Of a stretch of DNA of 64,000 nt, positions 36,363-48,000 are shown piece after piece. The stretch's first letter is position 1; each line of letters starts with the position of its first letter. Source of the stretch: Theocolax elegans (lineage: Eukaryota > Arthropoda > Insecta > Hymenoptera > Cerocephalidae); the NCBI GenBank assembly GCA_026168455.1, contig CM047431.1:57556910-57620909 (forward strand), given 5' to 3'. The notes below the pieces were generated by a model that saw only the letters and a list, made by a program, of their open reading frames with translations, did no database searches and was not told the origin of the DNA. The translations under genes and the position numbers were made by a program.

Positions 36363-39300
36363 TCATATGTTTTTATCTTTGAAACCTCTTATTACTAATC
36401 TTCCTTTAAATTTAACCTTGCCTGTCTCATCAGTCTTTTTCTTAAATACCCATCTAGAGTCTATGATGTTGGGCTTTCCGTTCTTGTTAAATAACTTTTG
36501 TTTTTCTACTATTTCATACACATGTTTTCTTTCAAGAGCATTTAATTCACTTTGAATAGCTTCATGCCATTTATCAGCATCTTGTGAATTTATTGCTTCT
36601 TTATATGTCTGCGGATCACCTTCAATCTTAGCTAATAAAGCGTGATATTTCACATCACTGGTTTCTCTGTCAAATTCTACTTCATCAGATGTTTCGGCCA
36701 GAGTAAATAATATTTTTGTATTATTATTTGCTTTTCTCGGTCTGCCTCTCTTTCTTTTCGATGGAACTATGTCAGATACTCCCTCTGTCTCCGTTATCTC
36801 TGCTGTAACATTATCTGTCTTTTCTGGTTCATGAAAATCAAGTTTGTCTATTCTATTGTCATTATGAAAATCTTTATACACGTATTTTTCAATAAAACGA
36901 ACGTGTCTGCTCTCGTAAAGCTTGTGTTGTTCCGGTACATAGATTACATAACCGGTTGAAATATAACCAACTGTAAAGCCTCTTATGGCTTGACATCCGA
37001 ATTTGATTCCTGTGTTTCTAGGAATTTTTACATAAGCTGCACATCCGAATCTCTTTAGCTGATTAAAAGAATCACTGTATCTGTCATTTAATAAACTTAA
37101 AGGAATCTTCATTTCAATTGATCTGTGAGGCGTTCTGTTATATATGTAAACAGCTGCTTTAGCTGTTAAGTCCCACATAGTAGCTGGCAATCCCGAATCC
37201 AACTGCATCGCTCTCACACGTGATTCCAATGTTCTATTAAATCTTTCTGCTACACCATTATGCTCTGGTGTGTCCGGGCAGGCCAATTGTAATTCAGCCC
37301 CTAATTCGTTCAAAACTTTTATTGTTTCACCACTTGTGAACTCTGTTCCTCTGTCGCATCTCAGAAAACAAACCTTTTCATCTTTTCCTATTACGTTTCT
37401 TACGCTTTTCACAAATTCTTGTATACACCTTGGCATCTCGTTCTTTGACTTGACAGGATATGCTAAAGCTGTCCTTGAAAAATCATCTATCAATACTATT
37501 ATAAATTTACAACCTTTTAGATGTGAACACGGAGTAATAGGACCCATCGTATCACCGTGTATAATCTGTAATGGTCTTGTCGCTCTATCTCTCGTTTTAT
37601 TGAATGGCAGTTTAGTACTTTTCGAAGTCAAACATATCTCGCACTCTTTAATGCTATCGTCCAGTTTTGACGCATCTAGTTTAATTAGTTTTGGAAACAT
37701 CTTAGCCAATTGTATCAAGTAAGGCTTTGATACGTGGCCCAGACGCAAATGCCAAAGCATGCTTTCACACAATTCATCATCCTTTTTATTTATTCGTTCA
37801 ACATAATCTATTTCAGTGATTTCATCAATATAATCATCTCCTAGTGTCGTATGGACTTTCCTGTCGTTTACTGAGGCTATCAGATCAGATTCTTTATTAT
37901 TTAGACTTTCGTCCATTTTCATTCTTTTTGCTTGTTTACCTGTTAATTTTAACTCAGAAATATCATTAGAGTCTTTTGTCGATTTACTATTCAGTCTCGT
38001 ATTATATCTATTGTTTTCAATTCCAATTAAAGCAATAGGTTTTGTCTTAATACATTTACCATCAGTTTTAATATTAATTTGCCAAAATGGCTTTTTATAG
38101 ATTCCTGTCAATAAAATCTCTCTCGATATTGGATTGTAAATATTAACGAATTTATTGTTTAAATGAACTTCTAAGCCTTTGTCTACGAATCTTCTAAGTG
38201 ATATCAAACTTTCTGTCAAATCATGTGAATACAAAACATTATCTAAAACTATTTCCTTTTTACCTGTCTTAATTCTAATAGAACCTAAACCAGTCGTTTT
38301 TAAACTACTGTCTTTATTCGCGCATTTTATTAAACTTGAATCAGATTCTTCTATCTTATCAAATAATCGCTTAGATTTACATAAATGCTCCGTCGCGCCC
38401 GTATCCAATATAAATTTATGTACCCGTCTTTTCTTTTTAATTACATTAAATTTCTTAATTTCCGAATTATCAATCAAATTAGAATTACCTTTATATTCGT
38501 GTGCGATAGACATCAACGATGTGCCTTTTGCAGCACCATCCTCGTCACTTTCTCTCTCTGTGCTCTCAGCGCTTTGAACAGCGAATGCACCTCCTCTCCT
38601 AAATGTTTTGGTTGCAAAACCTCTTGCACCTCGACTAAAACCAAATCCTCTCCGTGGTTGTCGACTAGTACCGAAGCCTCTCGAAGTACCTTGTCTTGGT
38701 TTTTTAAATGATCTCTCTTCAGTTAACTCAGTCGAGTATGGGCGTTTAGTCTTACACTCTGCCGCAATATGTTTACCCAATTTTCGGCATTTGTAGCAGT
38801 ATATTTCATCAGGGTTCGGACAATCTCGGCTGAGGTGGCCAAGCATACCACACTGGTAACACCTGGTGGTCTCCATGGATTTTCTGTCTCTTTGTAGACC
38901 TCCTCGCTTACCTCTCCCTCTCGAGAAATCTCTTTTATAATTAGGCTTAACCATTAAAGCCGACGTCATAGTATCTCTCTTTGAATTCAGTGACTCCACC
39001 TGTAAAGCATAATTCTTTAGTTGTTGAAATGTCATTTCTTTCCCTGTTGACTCTCTACACACGCAGTCTACAATATTAATGTCCGGAATTGTTTCTACAA
39101 TTGCTTGCAAAAACAAGTCCCTCTTTTCTTTCTCATCCAATTTTCCTACGTTGGGAACGCTCTCAAACACTCTTATTTTCTCGTCAAATTTATCACAGAA
39201 GTCTGTGATGCTCTCTTTAGACGTTTTATGTTTGTACATGTAAAGATCACGTCTCGCAGAAATACTATTTATTCTGCTTTCCAGTCTTTTAACTTCTCTT

Positions 39301-40661
39301 AATTTATTAATAATTTCTAACGGATCTTTCAAATTTCCTATCTTTGTATAATATAATAAATCTATATGATTTATAATTATATCCCGAACTTTATTTTTAT
39401 CTTCTATTAATTTACTCTCTATAACAGTCTCGTATAAATTAGTATTCAAAATATAGTCTAATTTTCTAGTTCTTAGTTCAGATTGTAAGAAATCTTCAAA
39501 CATATCAAATTTTGAATTTACCGTCAGTCTATAATTTCTATTAATTCCGAACTCTTTATTGGATATTTCAATCTGAATTTTATCTGTCAAACCGGTCAAT
39601 GATTCTACAGTCTTATCTTTTCTTATTTTGTCATTCAAAATAGAATTAACTTTCCGGTCAATCAATTCATCTAAATTACCATCAGTCGTTAAATTTTTAA
39701 ATTTCTCAGTTAAACTATTATTTAAATAAATCGATTTACTTACAGTACTCTCTGAAACTAGACTCTCACTACCTGCACCTGCGTCACCTTGTTCCTTGAT
39801 CTCACCATCCTCAATAGACGAGGTAGACGGAGCTTTATGGTGGCCTGCATTCCTGCCCAGAGGTGTTCCTTCAAGGTTTGGCAACGTCTCCAAAAGTTGA
39901 CTCACGAATGTATGGTCCGAGATCTCATCAGTTTTATTGTCAGCTTTGGTACTGTTTGGTGCAATATCCATTGTCACTTCTTCCTTCTTATCGCTCTCGT
40001 CATCATGTAAAAGCATTTCCCTGTCGTCATCAACAAAAGCAGTCTTCTCTATTAATAATTCTTCAATTATAACAGGCTTGCTTGAGGAGGCAGCACACTG
40101 TTCGTTGGACAGCTCCGTCTCTTTATTAATTTCCAATCTCTTGTTGGAGTCGTCAATTGGTTTTAAATTACCAGATTGAACTGGTAGTATGCCAGATAGC
40201 ATACGTCCAAGATTATCAAAAATCTGTTCGAGCATCAATTTATTTAAATTTGCCTGCTTCTCCAGGAATTGATTTTGGGCATCGATCAAGCCTTCTTTCA
40301 GGCGTTTCTCCTGAGCTGTCATAACTTCGGCCAGCATCTCTTTGGTAACCAGTCCAGTATTGGTCAATTCCCCTTTTTCAATCTCAAGCTTGGAGGTTTT
40401 TGCGTCAACCTTCCTCTGGGGTTGGTTTTCCATTAGCTGAATTGTTTTAACCTTTTCTGAGGGAGGCCAGTAACGGTCCATGAACTCCTTTTCTTCAGTG
40501 GACAAGTGCTGATCGAACCGAAGCAGTGTTTTAGGTGTTACTGCGAAGTATTTCGCACCAGTCTTAGTCCTGACCAAGTATACGTGGGACCTGGGTGGCT
40601 CACTCTGGTCGTTTGTATTGTTCCACAGTCTCGTCACCAGTCGTCGAAAGCTTTCATTCAA
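36363..40661 (-). CDS. Copia gag-pol, part 1: Gag, protease, integrase, start of reverse transcriptase
   Basis: A 1432-codon frame. Residues 1-~590 are Gag, with a charged middle part. Two CCHC zinc knuckles follow, CYQCGMLGHLSRDC at about 599 and CYKCRKLGKHIAAEC at about 620, then a basic Arg/Gly-rich linker. The aspartic protease signature LDTGATEH is near 750. Integrase has the HHCC part (HLRLGH near 968, CEIC near 1015) and the D,D35E core (GDTMGP near 1034, RCDRGTEF near 1100, PEHNGVAERFNR near 1130). The frame ends with the first block of reverse transcriptase. There, at 36363-36365, a stop appears because the frame changes by one base; the domain resumes in 35033-36322. The frame opens at a TTG with no ATG until residue 61 (40479-40481), although the residues before it look protein-like, so a spliced or non-ATG start is possible. 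Gag-pol polyproteins of copia are normally one frame. Confidence 0.93.
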   Translation of the reverse strand: MNESFRRLVTRLWNNTNDQSEPPRSHVYLVRTKTGAKYFAVTPKTLLRFDQHLSTEEKEFMDRYWPPSEKVKTIQLMENQPQRKVDAKTSKLEIEKGELTNTGLVTKEMLAEVMTAQEKRLKEGLIDAQNQFLEKQANLNKLMLEQIFDNLGRMLSGILPVQSGNLKPIDDSNKRLEINKETELSNEQCAASSSKPVIIEELLIEKTAFVDDDREMLLHDDESDKKEEVTMDIAPNSTKADNKTDEISDHTFVSQLLETLPNLEGTPLGRNAGHHKAPSTSSIEDGEIKEQGDAGAGSESLVSESTVSKSIYLNNSLTEKFKNLTTDGNLDELIDRKVNSILNDKIRKDKTVESLTGLTDKIQIEISNKEFGINRNYRLTVNSKFDMFEDFLQSELRTRKLDYILNTNLYETVIESKLIEDKNKVRDIIINHIDLLYYTKIGNLKDPLEIINKLREVKRLESRINSISARRDLYMYKHKTSKESITDFCDKFDEKIRVFESVPNVGKLDEKEKRDLFLQAIVETIPDINIVDCVCRESTGKEMTFQQLKNYALQVESLNSKRDTMTSALMVKPNYKRDFSRGRGKRGGLQRDRKSMETTRCYQCGMLGHLSRDCPNPDEIYCYKCRKLGKHIAAECKTKRPYSTELTEERSFKKPRQGTSRGFGTSRQPRRGFGFSRGARGFATKTFRRGGAFAVQSAESTERESDEDGAAKGTSLMSIAHEYKGNSNLIDNSEIKKFNVIKKKRRVHKFILDTGATEHLCKSKRLFDKIEESDSSLIKCANKDSSLKTTGLGSIRIKTGKKEIVLDNVLYSHDLTESLISLRRFVDKGLEVHLNNKFVNIYNPISREILLTGIYKKPFWQINIKTDGKCIKTKPIALIGIENNRYNTRLNSKSTKDSNDISELKLTGKQAKRMKMDESLNNKESDLIASVNDRKVHTTLGDDYIDEITEIDYVERINKKDDELCESMLWHLRLGHVSKPYLIQLAKMFPKLIKLDASKLDDSIKECEICLTSKSTKLPFNKTRDRATRPLQIIHGDTMGPITPCSHLKGCKFIIVLIDDFSRTALAYPVKSKNEMPRCIQEFVKSVRNVIGKDEKVCFLRCDRGTEFTSGETIKVLNELGAELQLACPDTPEHNGVAERFNRTLESRVRAMQLDSGLPATMWDLTAKAAVYIYNRTPHRSIEMKIPLSLLNDRYSDSFNQLKRFGCAAYVKIPRNTGIKFGCQAIRGFTVGYISTGYVIYVPEQHKLYESRHVRFIEKYVYKDFHNDNRIDKLDFHEPEKTDNVTAEITETEGVSDIVPSKRKRGRPRKANNNTKILFTLAETSDEVEFDRETSDVKYHALLAKIEGDPQTYKEAINSQDADKWHEAIQSELNALERKHVYEIVEKQKLFNKNGKPNIIDSRWVFKKKTDETGKVKFKGRLVIRGFKDKNI

Positions 40662-42018
40662 TACACCTAGGATTTAAAGGAACAATCAATTATACAATGC
40701 TTATAATTATTTATATCGCATTCAGTCTCCTCTCTCAATTTACAACTCATGCACGTGATTTCCTGTCTAACCTCTCTATCTAGTACTAGTTTAGGGATCC
40801 CTTTTTTTAAAAAATCATGAGTTGCTCTGCACCATAATGCCTTATGAAATGCAGACCGTCCATCAGTCTGACCTAAAACACCCAGTCCTTCTTTAGATTG
40901 ATTGATTAATTATTTATGGCGTATATATTACAATAAATGGTTATAAATACACAGCCATGTATGCATGCATGTGAAACGTATTAGTAACTAATATTACGTA
41001 CACACACATTACATACTATAAATTAATAAACAATATTTTTATTTAATTGTAATCAATTTTAATTGAAATAATTTATATGTTATTTATTTATCAATTTAAG
41101 TATTCATATCCACTAACCTCTCTCAAATTATATTTACTTATGCATAAGATTTATTAACCTCTCTTTTGTTTGAAACGATTAAGATCATTAACCTTTCAAC
41201 GAGATGAATTTTACATACTTTACATCAACCCGTCTAACAGTCTAGTAACCTCTCTAATTGAAAGTAACTAAAAAATTTAGTAACTACAGGTTCGCGCTTT
41301 ATTGACACATAATACGTCTCATTCCGTCACATACGATCTACGCTCTTAATATAATTTCAATATTAAATACTGTGTCACTCGCTCGTCATACAGCGCGTCA
41401 TTTACTGTCCGTGCTCTCGGACTAGTGTAGCACGTGGCGGCTGGCACGCGCGCGGCAGCGTTACCGATGGTCTTTCGGTACGCGCTCCCTCTCTCTCGGT
41501 CTAACACTCGAGCTGCGTTCTCAAACGCGGGCTGCTATGCCCCCACTCCGTCTACGGCGCTCGTCTTTACGAACTCTCTCTCTCAATATGGCCGCGGTGA
41601 AGACTTCCGGTGGCCGCGAGTTTTCCCTCCAAAATTTTACGCCATCTTGGCTTTTGCGCGCCCTTCTGACGCCATCTTTGTTTTATCGCGTCCCCTCAAT
41701 TCCAAGAATTTAATACGTAAAACGCAATTCAAAATTTACTGTAATTTCGTAATTTTATTTCCGCCCTTTCTTAACTATATTTGTTAATCAATTGATTAAG
41801 TACTTACTCATCCTTTCTTCCTCTTTTCGTACTTTACCCGCACTTTCCATCATATGATATTCGGTCAGAAAGAAGCAAAGAAACTTCTTTGTCCGGTCTT
41901 CCTTCCTTCCTTTCTGCTCAAAAAGACAAAGAAAGTCCAGCTCTTGCTTTCCTTGTCGCTTTGTACACTCATAAACCGAACTGTTTATTTTATTTTAAAT
42001 TAAAACACTTATTCACTC
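40662..42018 (-). other. Copia 5' leader
   Basis: About 1.36 kb between the primer site and the gag-pol frame. The half near the LTR (about 41390-41660) is GC-rich, with two CGCCATCTT words at 41640 and 41670. These read AAGATGGCG on the minus strand, where they give a 12-codon upstream frame with two in-frame ATGs. The half near gag holds four exact TAACCTCTCT words (40768, 41114, 41155, 41246), which on the minus strand are AGAGAGGTTA. The plus-strand open frame at 41434-41787 is antisense and not credible. Confidence 0.7.
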
Positions 42019-42052
42019 GCGCAAGTGGAAGCGTTCCTACCGGCCCATAACC
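42019..42052 (-). other. Primer-binding site matching the 5' half of initiator tRNA-Met
   Basis: Immediately inside the 5' LTR the minus strand reads GGTTATGGGCC, the sequence used by Drosophila copia, whose primer is a cleaved 5' half of initiator tRNA-Met rather than the tRNA 3' end. On the plus strand the similarity to the tRNA goes on past the core: GTGGAAGCGT followed after ten bases by GGCCCATAACC, as in the D arm to anticodon loop of the tRNA, with a small insertion. The half-tRNA mechanism is established for copia; its use here is inference from sequence. Confidence 0.85.
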
Positions 42053-42306
42053 TGTTGGGATTATGTGGTAGGAATTGTAAAATAAGCGCAGAGTCGAATA
42101 TGTTATAATAAAGTGTTTATTATAATTATAACTAAATATATGAAAGAATAACAAACTGTAATATATATCTATATATGATGAACGCGACCGCTCGGGATGA
42201 CTGTTCAGTCAAGACTGACTCTATGCAACAAGTGGGGCAGCGGCAAGCGATCGCAGCGCCGACTTACAGCGATGACGATTGCTAATATATACGCTTAAAT
42301 CTAACA
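42053..42306 (-). repeat. 5' LTR of the copia element
   Basis: 254 bases. Read on the minus strand it starts TGTTAGATTT and ends ATCCCAACA. A TATA-like run (complement of 42161-42178) is followed by ACAGTTTG, a plausible initiator. The same LTR also holds AATAAA, the polyadenylation signal. Confidence 0.95.
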
Positions 42307-42311
42307 GGAAC
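42307..42311 (+). repeat. Target-site duplication of the copia element, right
   Basis: GGAAC, identical to 34600-34604. Confidence 0.9.
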
Positions 42312-45000
42312 ATATGGTATTACAGTTATGAACACGTTCTATTCCTAAAAGTATCTCTATTCTTAGTAAGTATTTAATAACGTTTAAAAGTAAAAAATTA
42401 ATAGCGTTGAATAGCGAATAAAGAAGTTAAATAAAAGTATTTGAGTAACAGTACTTGTCGAGGTTAAGAGTTTCGATGACCATTAGAAACGGAAAGACAA
42501 TGAATCGACTAACGAGAGACGGTTTCTACTCCTTCAATTTTGGTGTACGCAGCACCAACACCTTTGTGTATGTATATATATACCTATATACCGATAACTT
42601 TCTTCGACAGTTGGAAAGCTTTTCACAAATCGACAAATTACAGGAAGATACAGGAGTTTTCGAAAGACGATCGAGCAGAACATTTCATCAAGAATCGAGA
42701 ATCGATCATCCGTTTGACAGTTGGTAGAAATTCGGAAGTTTCGACTACGTAGCTCCTGCGCGTTAAATCGACAATACACGCAGAGAATTTAAAAACTATG
42801 TCAATTGATTTGTCAATTTAGAATTGATTCAAAACTAAGGATGTACATTAATTGAAATTAAATATGAAAATCTCGGTCGCGTTACAAGAAGCAATCTCAT
42901 CGGTAAATAAATCTTTAAATAGCTATATAGATTCAAAATTATTTATTTATTGCATTTTAAGGTTGATTAAAATATTGCCTCAACCTCTTTTTAGAATAAA
43001 TTTGATATAATTATTCAATTTAAACAATACAATGAGATTATGAAATAATCTAGATAATTATGGAAATATATAAAATATTAAATTACATCTTGAAATTTTC
43101 TACGATGACGTATAAACGTCTATTAAGTTGGCCCAGCCACTTTAAAACGCCGAACCAAAACAATAGCCCCTGGTATAAAATAAGATTTATTAAAAATGTA
43201 TTTGTTGGAATCCAATAGTTTTTATTTCTAATTGCTATCGTTATTTTAGAATACACGACTATATATATACATAAATTAATGTTCTAATTATTTAATTATT
43301 TTTTATTCAGTATCTCAACATTATACCGTTATATAATTATGAATTTTATTTTATCTGATAAATAAATATATAAATATATGGATTTAAATACATGCTGTAG
43401 AATGTGAGTGACTAATTGCTATCATTGCTAGTTAAAAATAATTTCATTGATCAATCATTCGTGTTCCCCAAATGATTTGCTTCATCGGAATGAGACTTTT
43501 TCGACATTTAGTTCGTTCGTTTTAATAATTCAGATATTCCTTTCTTATCCTTGAAAGCGTGTAACGTTTTCGAAAACATAAAAAGGATTAGTACCTGAGT
43601 TGAATGCAAATATTGTAATAATTTAAGAAATATGTTTAATATCTGCGGCATACGGAATCTTATCCTATCGGCTTATTCTTTGAAATATCAACCATCGTAA
43701 CAGGAATCTATTTTATCTATATTAATTATATCGATCGATCGTCGACCCGTAAATCAATGTTAGTTGACTAGTCAGTCAATAACTCAATCTTAACATTTGC
43801 AATGATCACACATACACACACCCGCAATAAAATACACAGTCATTACATTCACATACACAAACATCGCGATAAAATGTTCACGATCGATTCCACATTGTCA
43901 TTTTACTTAAAATTGTTTTACAGTCAAAATTAATCAACGATTCAGACCAAAAAATGTATCAATTTACGGAAAACATACAATGAGTGAGGGAAATGCGGGG
44001 CTGAATGTAACAACGATCCGCTTCTCGCTGATGCGAAAGATAAAAACCGTTTTCGCGACGATAAGAGAGCTGTGTAATCAAATATTCCTTTCCACCTATT
44101 CGTCGCTCAGAAATGTTAAATATTTATTTAAGGCATTTCTTGTTATAAAACAAATATCGGTATACACATTTGTTTTTTTCACTGTTTACCTTTTATCAAA
44201 ATATTCGTTATTTTTTACTTTTTCGCCTGGGCGTAGATTAAAGGTACATATAATTTTTGTTGATACGAAGATCCGATATATACCCAAAATTAGTATGGTT
44301 GTTTATTTTTTAAGATTCTGTTTCTTTTCGATAAAAAGCACTCTCGACAGTGCTCTCTTATTTGCTCCATAAGAATATTATTTACAAATTATTTCAACAT
44401 TATTTTATCTCTTCATTAATGGATAACCGTAAATCTCGATTAATTTTATATTAAGTAACTTAATGTTAATATTTAGCAATATTATTTAGGCATTACCTAC
44501 GTATTTTGCTTTAGATTTTCAGTTCCATAATTTAAGGGGATGTAATACAAATTTTTACCAACCGAGTATATGGAGAAGAAAAAAAAACTTTGATTCGTTA
44601 TGGGGCTTTCGATACATCAAATACGTAAATGCCCTTCATTTAAATATTATCTATCACAAACTATACAAATATTATTCGATCAAAAATATTGATAAACTAG
44701 AATTGCATATTGAAGAGTCAAATTTCATTCGAATCACTCTTGATTTCATCAGTATTTTTGTTTGAAATTTATTTCGGCTATAAGCAATTTCTCGTAATTC
44801 ACCATATTTATAGGTTACAATTTTTTCATCTTTTAACCTCTCAATTTACTCGGTCGATAACAATTGCATATGCACTTTAAGTTTAATTTTCAGGATTTTA
44901 GAGATTATGTCCCAGGAATAGATTTTTTGTCCATTTGTCATTGTTGAATAAAAGAGAAAATGATTAAAATAATTTCTTTTTAAATAAATTTAGTTACGAC
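42312..45000. other. Non-coding region after the copia element
   Basis: AT-rich, with slightly GC-richer pieces at about 42450-42780 and 43130-43175 and a CA-rich stretch at about 43805-43865. A 130-codon plus-strand frame at 43980-44372 starts with a real ATG (MSEGNAGLNVTTIRFSLMRK) but becomes hydrophobic and low-complexity with no recognised domain. I do not call it a gene. Confidence 0.45.
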
Positions 45001-48000
45001 GCAACATATAGAAGAAATAAATGTTAGCATTATATTTTCTTTCTATCTCTATTGAATCAAGGAGCGACAATCGATAATTTATATCACGCGAAAGCTCGTA
45101 AAACCGACCATCGGTTTATTAGAATCATTCAGCGTAACGCAAAAAGTATACCGAATGTCCAAAGTTTTGAAATCAACAGAAAAAAGAAAAAAGGGGTAAA
45201 AACCATATTTTTGGAAGCTTATTTGGTGTGTCGTCAGATACGTCAGTCACCTCGGACAAACGAGAGGTAGGTGTAGGAGAATTCCAACACTGAGATTCGA
45301 TATTCATATGCAATTCCAATGATTCACCGTAGTTCTAAGAAGAAAAAGATTTTTCTCTTTCTCCTTTTTTCTCTGTTCAGAAAAAGAAAAGAAAAAAAAG
45401 GAAAGGTTCGTACCATCGGGACAGTACTTTTTACTTACATCTTCATTTATTCGACTTTTACCTAAATTACGCGCACCCGAAGCGAAGGGACAGCGCGACG
45501 ATTTATCGGTGTGATCGAGCAAAAAAGCAATCGCCGACGTATAGAAGAAAAAAAAAATAAAAGCGATAGGAAAAAAAAATAAAAATGAAGCTGAAAAGAA
45601 AGACACGGAGGCATACGGGACTTGCTCCTCGTATGCTCCTACATTATTTATAGTCGCGCCGGTATTATCTCTTTCTCCAACGTCTTTTTATCTTTAACGA
45701 TTGATTTCCGCTCGCCGGGTATTTCATTTTGCTTTTAATAACCTTGTCGACACTTTTTTTTTTAAAAAAGTTTTTTTGTGTCTCTATTGTTGTTTTGGGG
45801 AATAGTAGCTATAGAACATTCTTTTATCGACAATACCGGCAAATTATCTATGAAACTATTAATTGATCTAATTTGATCGATCACTGGTACATATTATCAT
45901 TACTATATATATCTATAAATCGAAGGAAATTAACGCTCCATCCCCTTCAACGACATAGAAAATTATATTCCATATGCCTCCCTTAAGGTTGTATTTATGA
46001 CTTTATCTGATATTCTCATCGAATGATAATTCCGATTTATAAGTGATTTTTTTTATATCTCGCTTAATCGGTAAATAGTTCAATTACGTCGTAGAATCGT
46101 ATTAATAGCCATCGATTTAATGAGATTATTTAGCCTTATTGAATGAGGAGATGAACAAAATTTATAAAAAGGTTGTACGCGTGTATCTTTATTTTCTTGT
46201 CCTTTGTAACTGGAATATATAGTTATTATTGACTCTCGATGAATTTTTCATTTATCTACGAATGGTATTTTCAAATTACGAGGACACCTACGTTTTCCAA
46301 GATTAACGAACGAAATAATTAACGAATTCAGATATAGTTTAATATTAACTTGCTATTGTTTGTAAGTCTCTAAATAATACTTATATATATATACGTATAT
46401 ATTTACAATTTCGCAAATTATTCACGATGGAATTTATGGAATTCACGTTAAGATTGCAAGTGTGCGTATTTATAAGAATTTGACCATAAAATATCTTTCC
46501 TAACGGCTTTAGTGAAAAATGAAATAAATTAACTATTTTTCGAGTCCAGTCAAGCTTTGCGTTCTGTGATATTTCCAGCCGTTTCTCGAGCGACTGACAA
46601 ACGTTATTTTCGCTCAGTAGACTACAAATTGGTTTAGTTGCAGTTTTTCTTGGTTAATTATTAAAATTGCATAAAAATAAAGTTTCGTAGCTGGTTCTAA
46701 TTAATAAAAAGTCACTTAAAATACATTTAACCATTTTATTATGAAATAGTAAGTCATTATACTTGATTATTTATTTATTTTTAATAAAACAACAACATAA
46801 TTAAAAAAAAAACCATAGACATTTGATTTTTGGCTCTTTGTTGTCCTGATTGAATAATTTATAATGAGCGACTTTTCAAGAATATAATGATCATAAAAGA
46901 GACATTTATATGGTGTTCTGTAACAAATGAGACTTCCAACACAACTTGTACATATGTAAATTAATATTTCAATTTTTTTCATAACATGATCATAATTTGA
47001 TCACTTTTACTAATTATTTGTTCATTTCAAAATGACATCTACCCCTAGTTAAAAAAAAATTCCGAATTTTCACTAAATAACATAGTAACGAAAGTTGATA
47101 GATTTGTAACTGCCTCAGCCACGACTAATTCCAAATCTATAAAAGAGAGAACCCAGGAATTACTACGGGAAAGGTGGTGGAACGATGTAGAGGTCAAACA
47201 AAGCTCACGAATATCCCTTTAATTCTTGCAGCGTAATAAGCCGAAAATAATCCGAACGATGTAGCTAAAAAACCCTAGGTGTCTTTCTTCTCCCTTATAC
47301 GGCAATTCATTCGTATATATATATCCCTTCAAATCTATTTAAATCGCATGACATATACAAGATTCATATAGATCACATCCCGCACTTTAGATCTACATAG
47401 ATGCATAGAATGCGTTTATTTTTGCGGAAATTGTTACGTCGCGTTAGCTCATATTCAAATTGTTCATTTGGTGGTAAGGGTTTTTCTTTACGAGGATCAT
47501 TTTAATCCGAAACCTTTCGCGTGTATCACTATCGCTTCCTCCCATTTTCGGTTCGATCAATACACCTTTCTATATATATATATATATGTAGATATAGATA
47601 TAGATATAGGTGTAGGTATAGGTATATATATATATTCGAAAAACCTTCATAAATCTCTTCCGCCTTCCATTTCCTGAGCCTCGTTCCTTTTCCTCCCATT
47701 TTGCTTTTCTCTTTTCCGCAACACTTCCTTCCTTTGTATCGCATCATTAAACTTTAACGTTTCACTACATTGTCTTAAGGGGTTTCCGCTATTTATTTTT
47801 TTCCTCTCTTTTTTTTACATCCCACCTTCTAATTTCTCGGTTGTTCTTTTCTACTTCTTTCGGTAGAATCGATATATATGTATATAACACATATACTTCT
47901 TTCGCAATAACCGTAAATGAAAAATATTAATGGCTAGGTGAATTATCGAGGTACGTTGTTTAAGATTACTTCTATGTGTTGTAGCTGTATACGCGTTTCG

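Larger units (their letters stand above)
34605..42306 (-). mobile_element. Ty1/copia LTR retrotransposon, 7.7 kb, near complete
   Basis: Two 254 bp direct LTRs (34605-34858 and 42053-42306) look identical by eye. They have TGTTG...TAACA ends and a five-base target duplication GGAAC (34600-34604 and 42307-42311). Inside, on the minus strand and in order, are a tRNA-Met-type primer site, a 1.4 kb leader, Gag with two zinc knuckles, protease, integrase, reverse transcriptase, RNase H and a polypurine tract. Integrase before reverse transcriptase defines the copia (Pseudoviridae-like) order. Identical LTRs mean a very recent insertion. The only coding defect I see is one frame change in the reverse transcriptase region near 36363. 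Confidence 0.97.

Noticed and set aside
36189..40179. Several plus-strand frames of 60-150 codons across the copia body
   Set aside because: Antisense shadows of the gag-pol frame.
41434..41787. 117-codon plus-strand frame in the copia leader
   Set aside because: Antisense to the element, GC-driven and without a domain.
43980..44372. 130-codon plus-strand frame beginning MSEGNAGLNVTT
   Set aside because: A real ATG, but the product turns into Phe/Ile/Leu-rich AT-driven sequence with no recognised family, no introns signalled and no coding composition shift.
45745..45780. Hairpin-like T-run and A-run flanked by GACAC and GTGTC
   Set aside because: Driven by homopolymers; not a plausible terminator or miRNA precursor in this setting.
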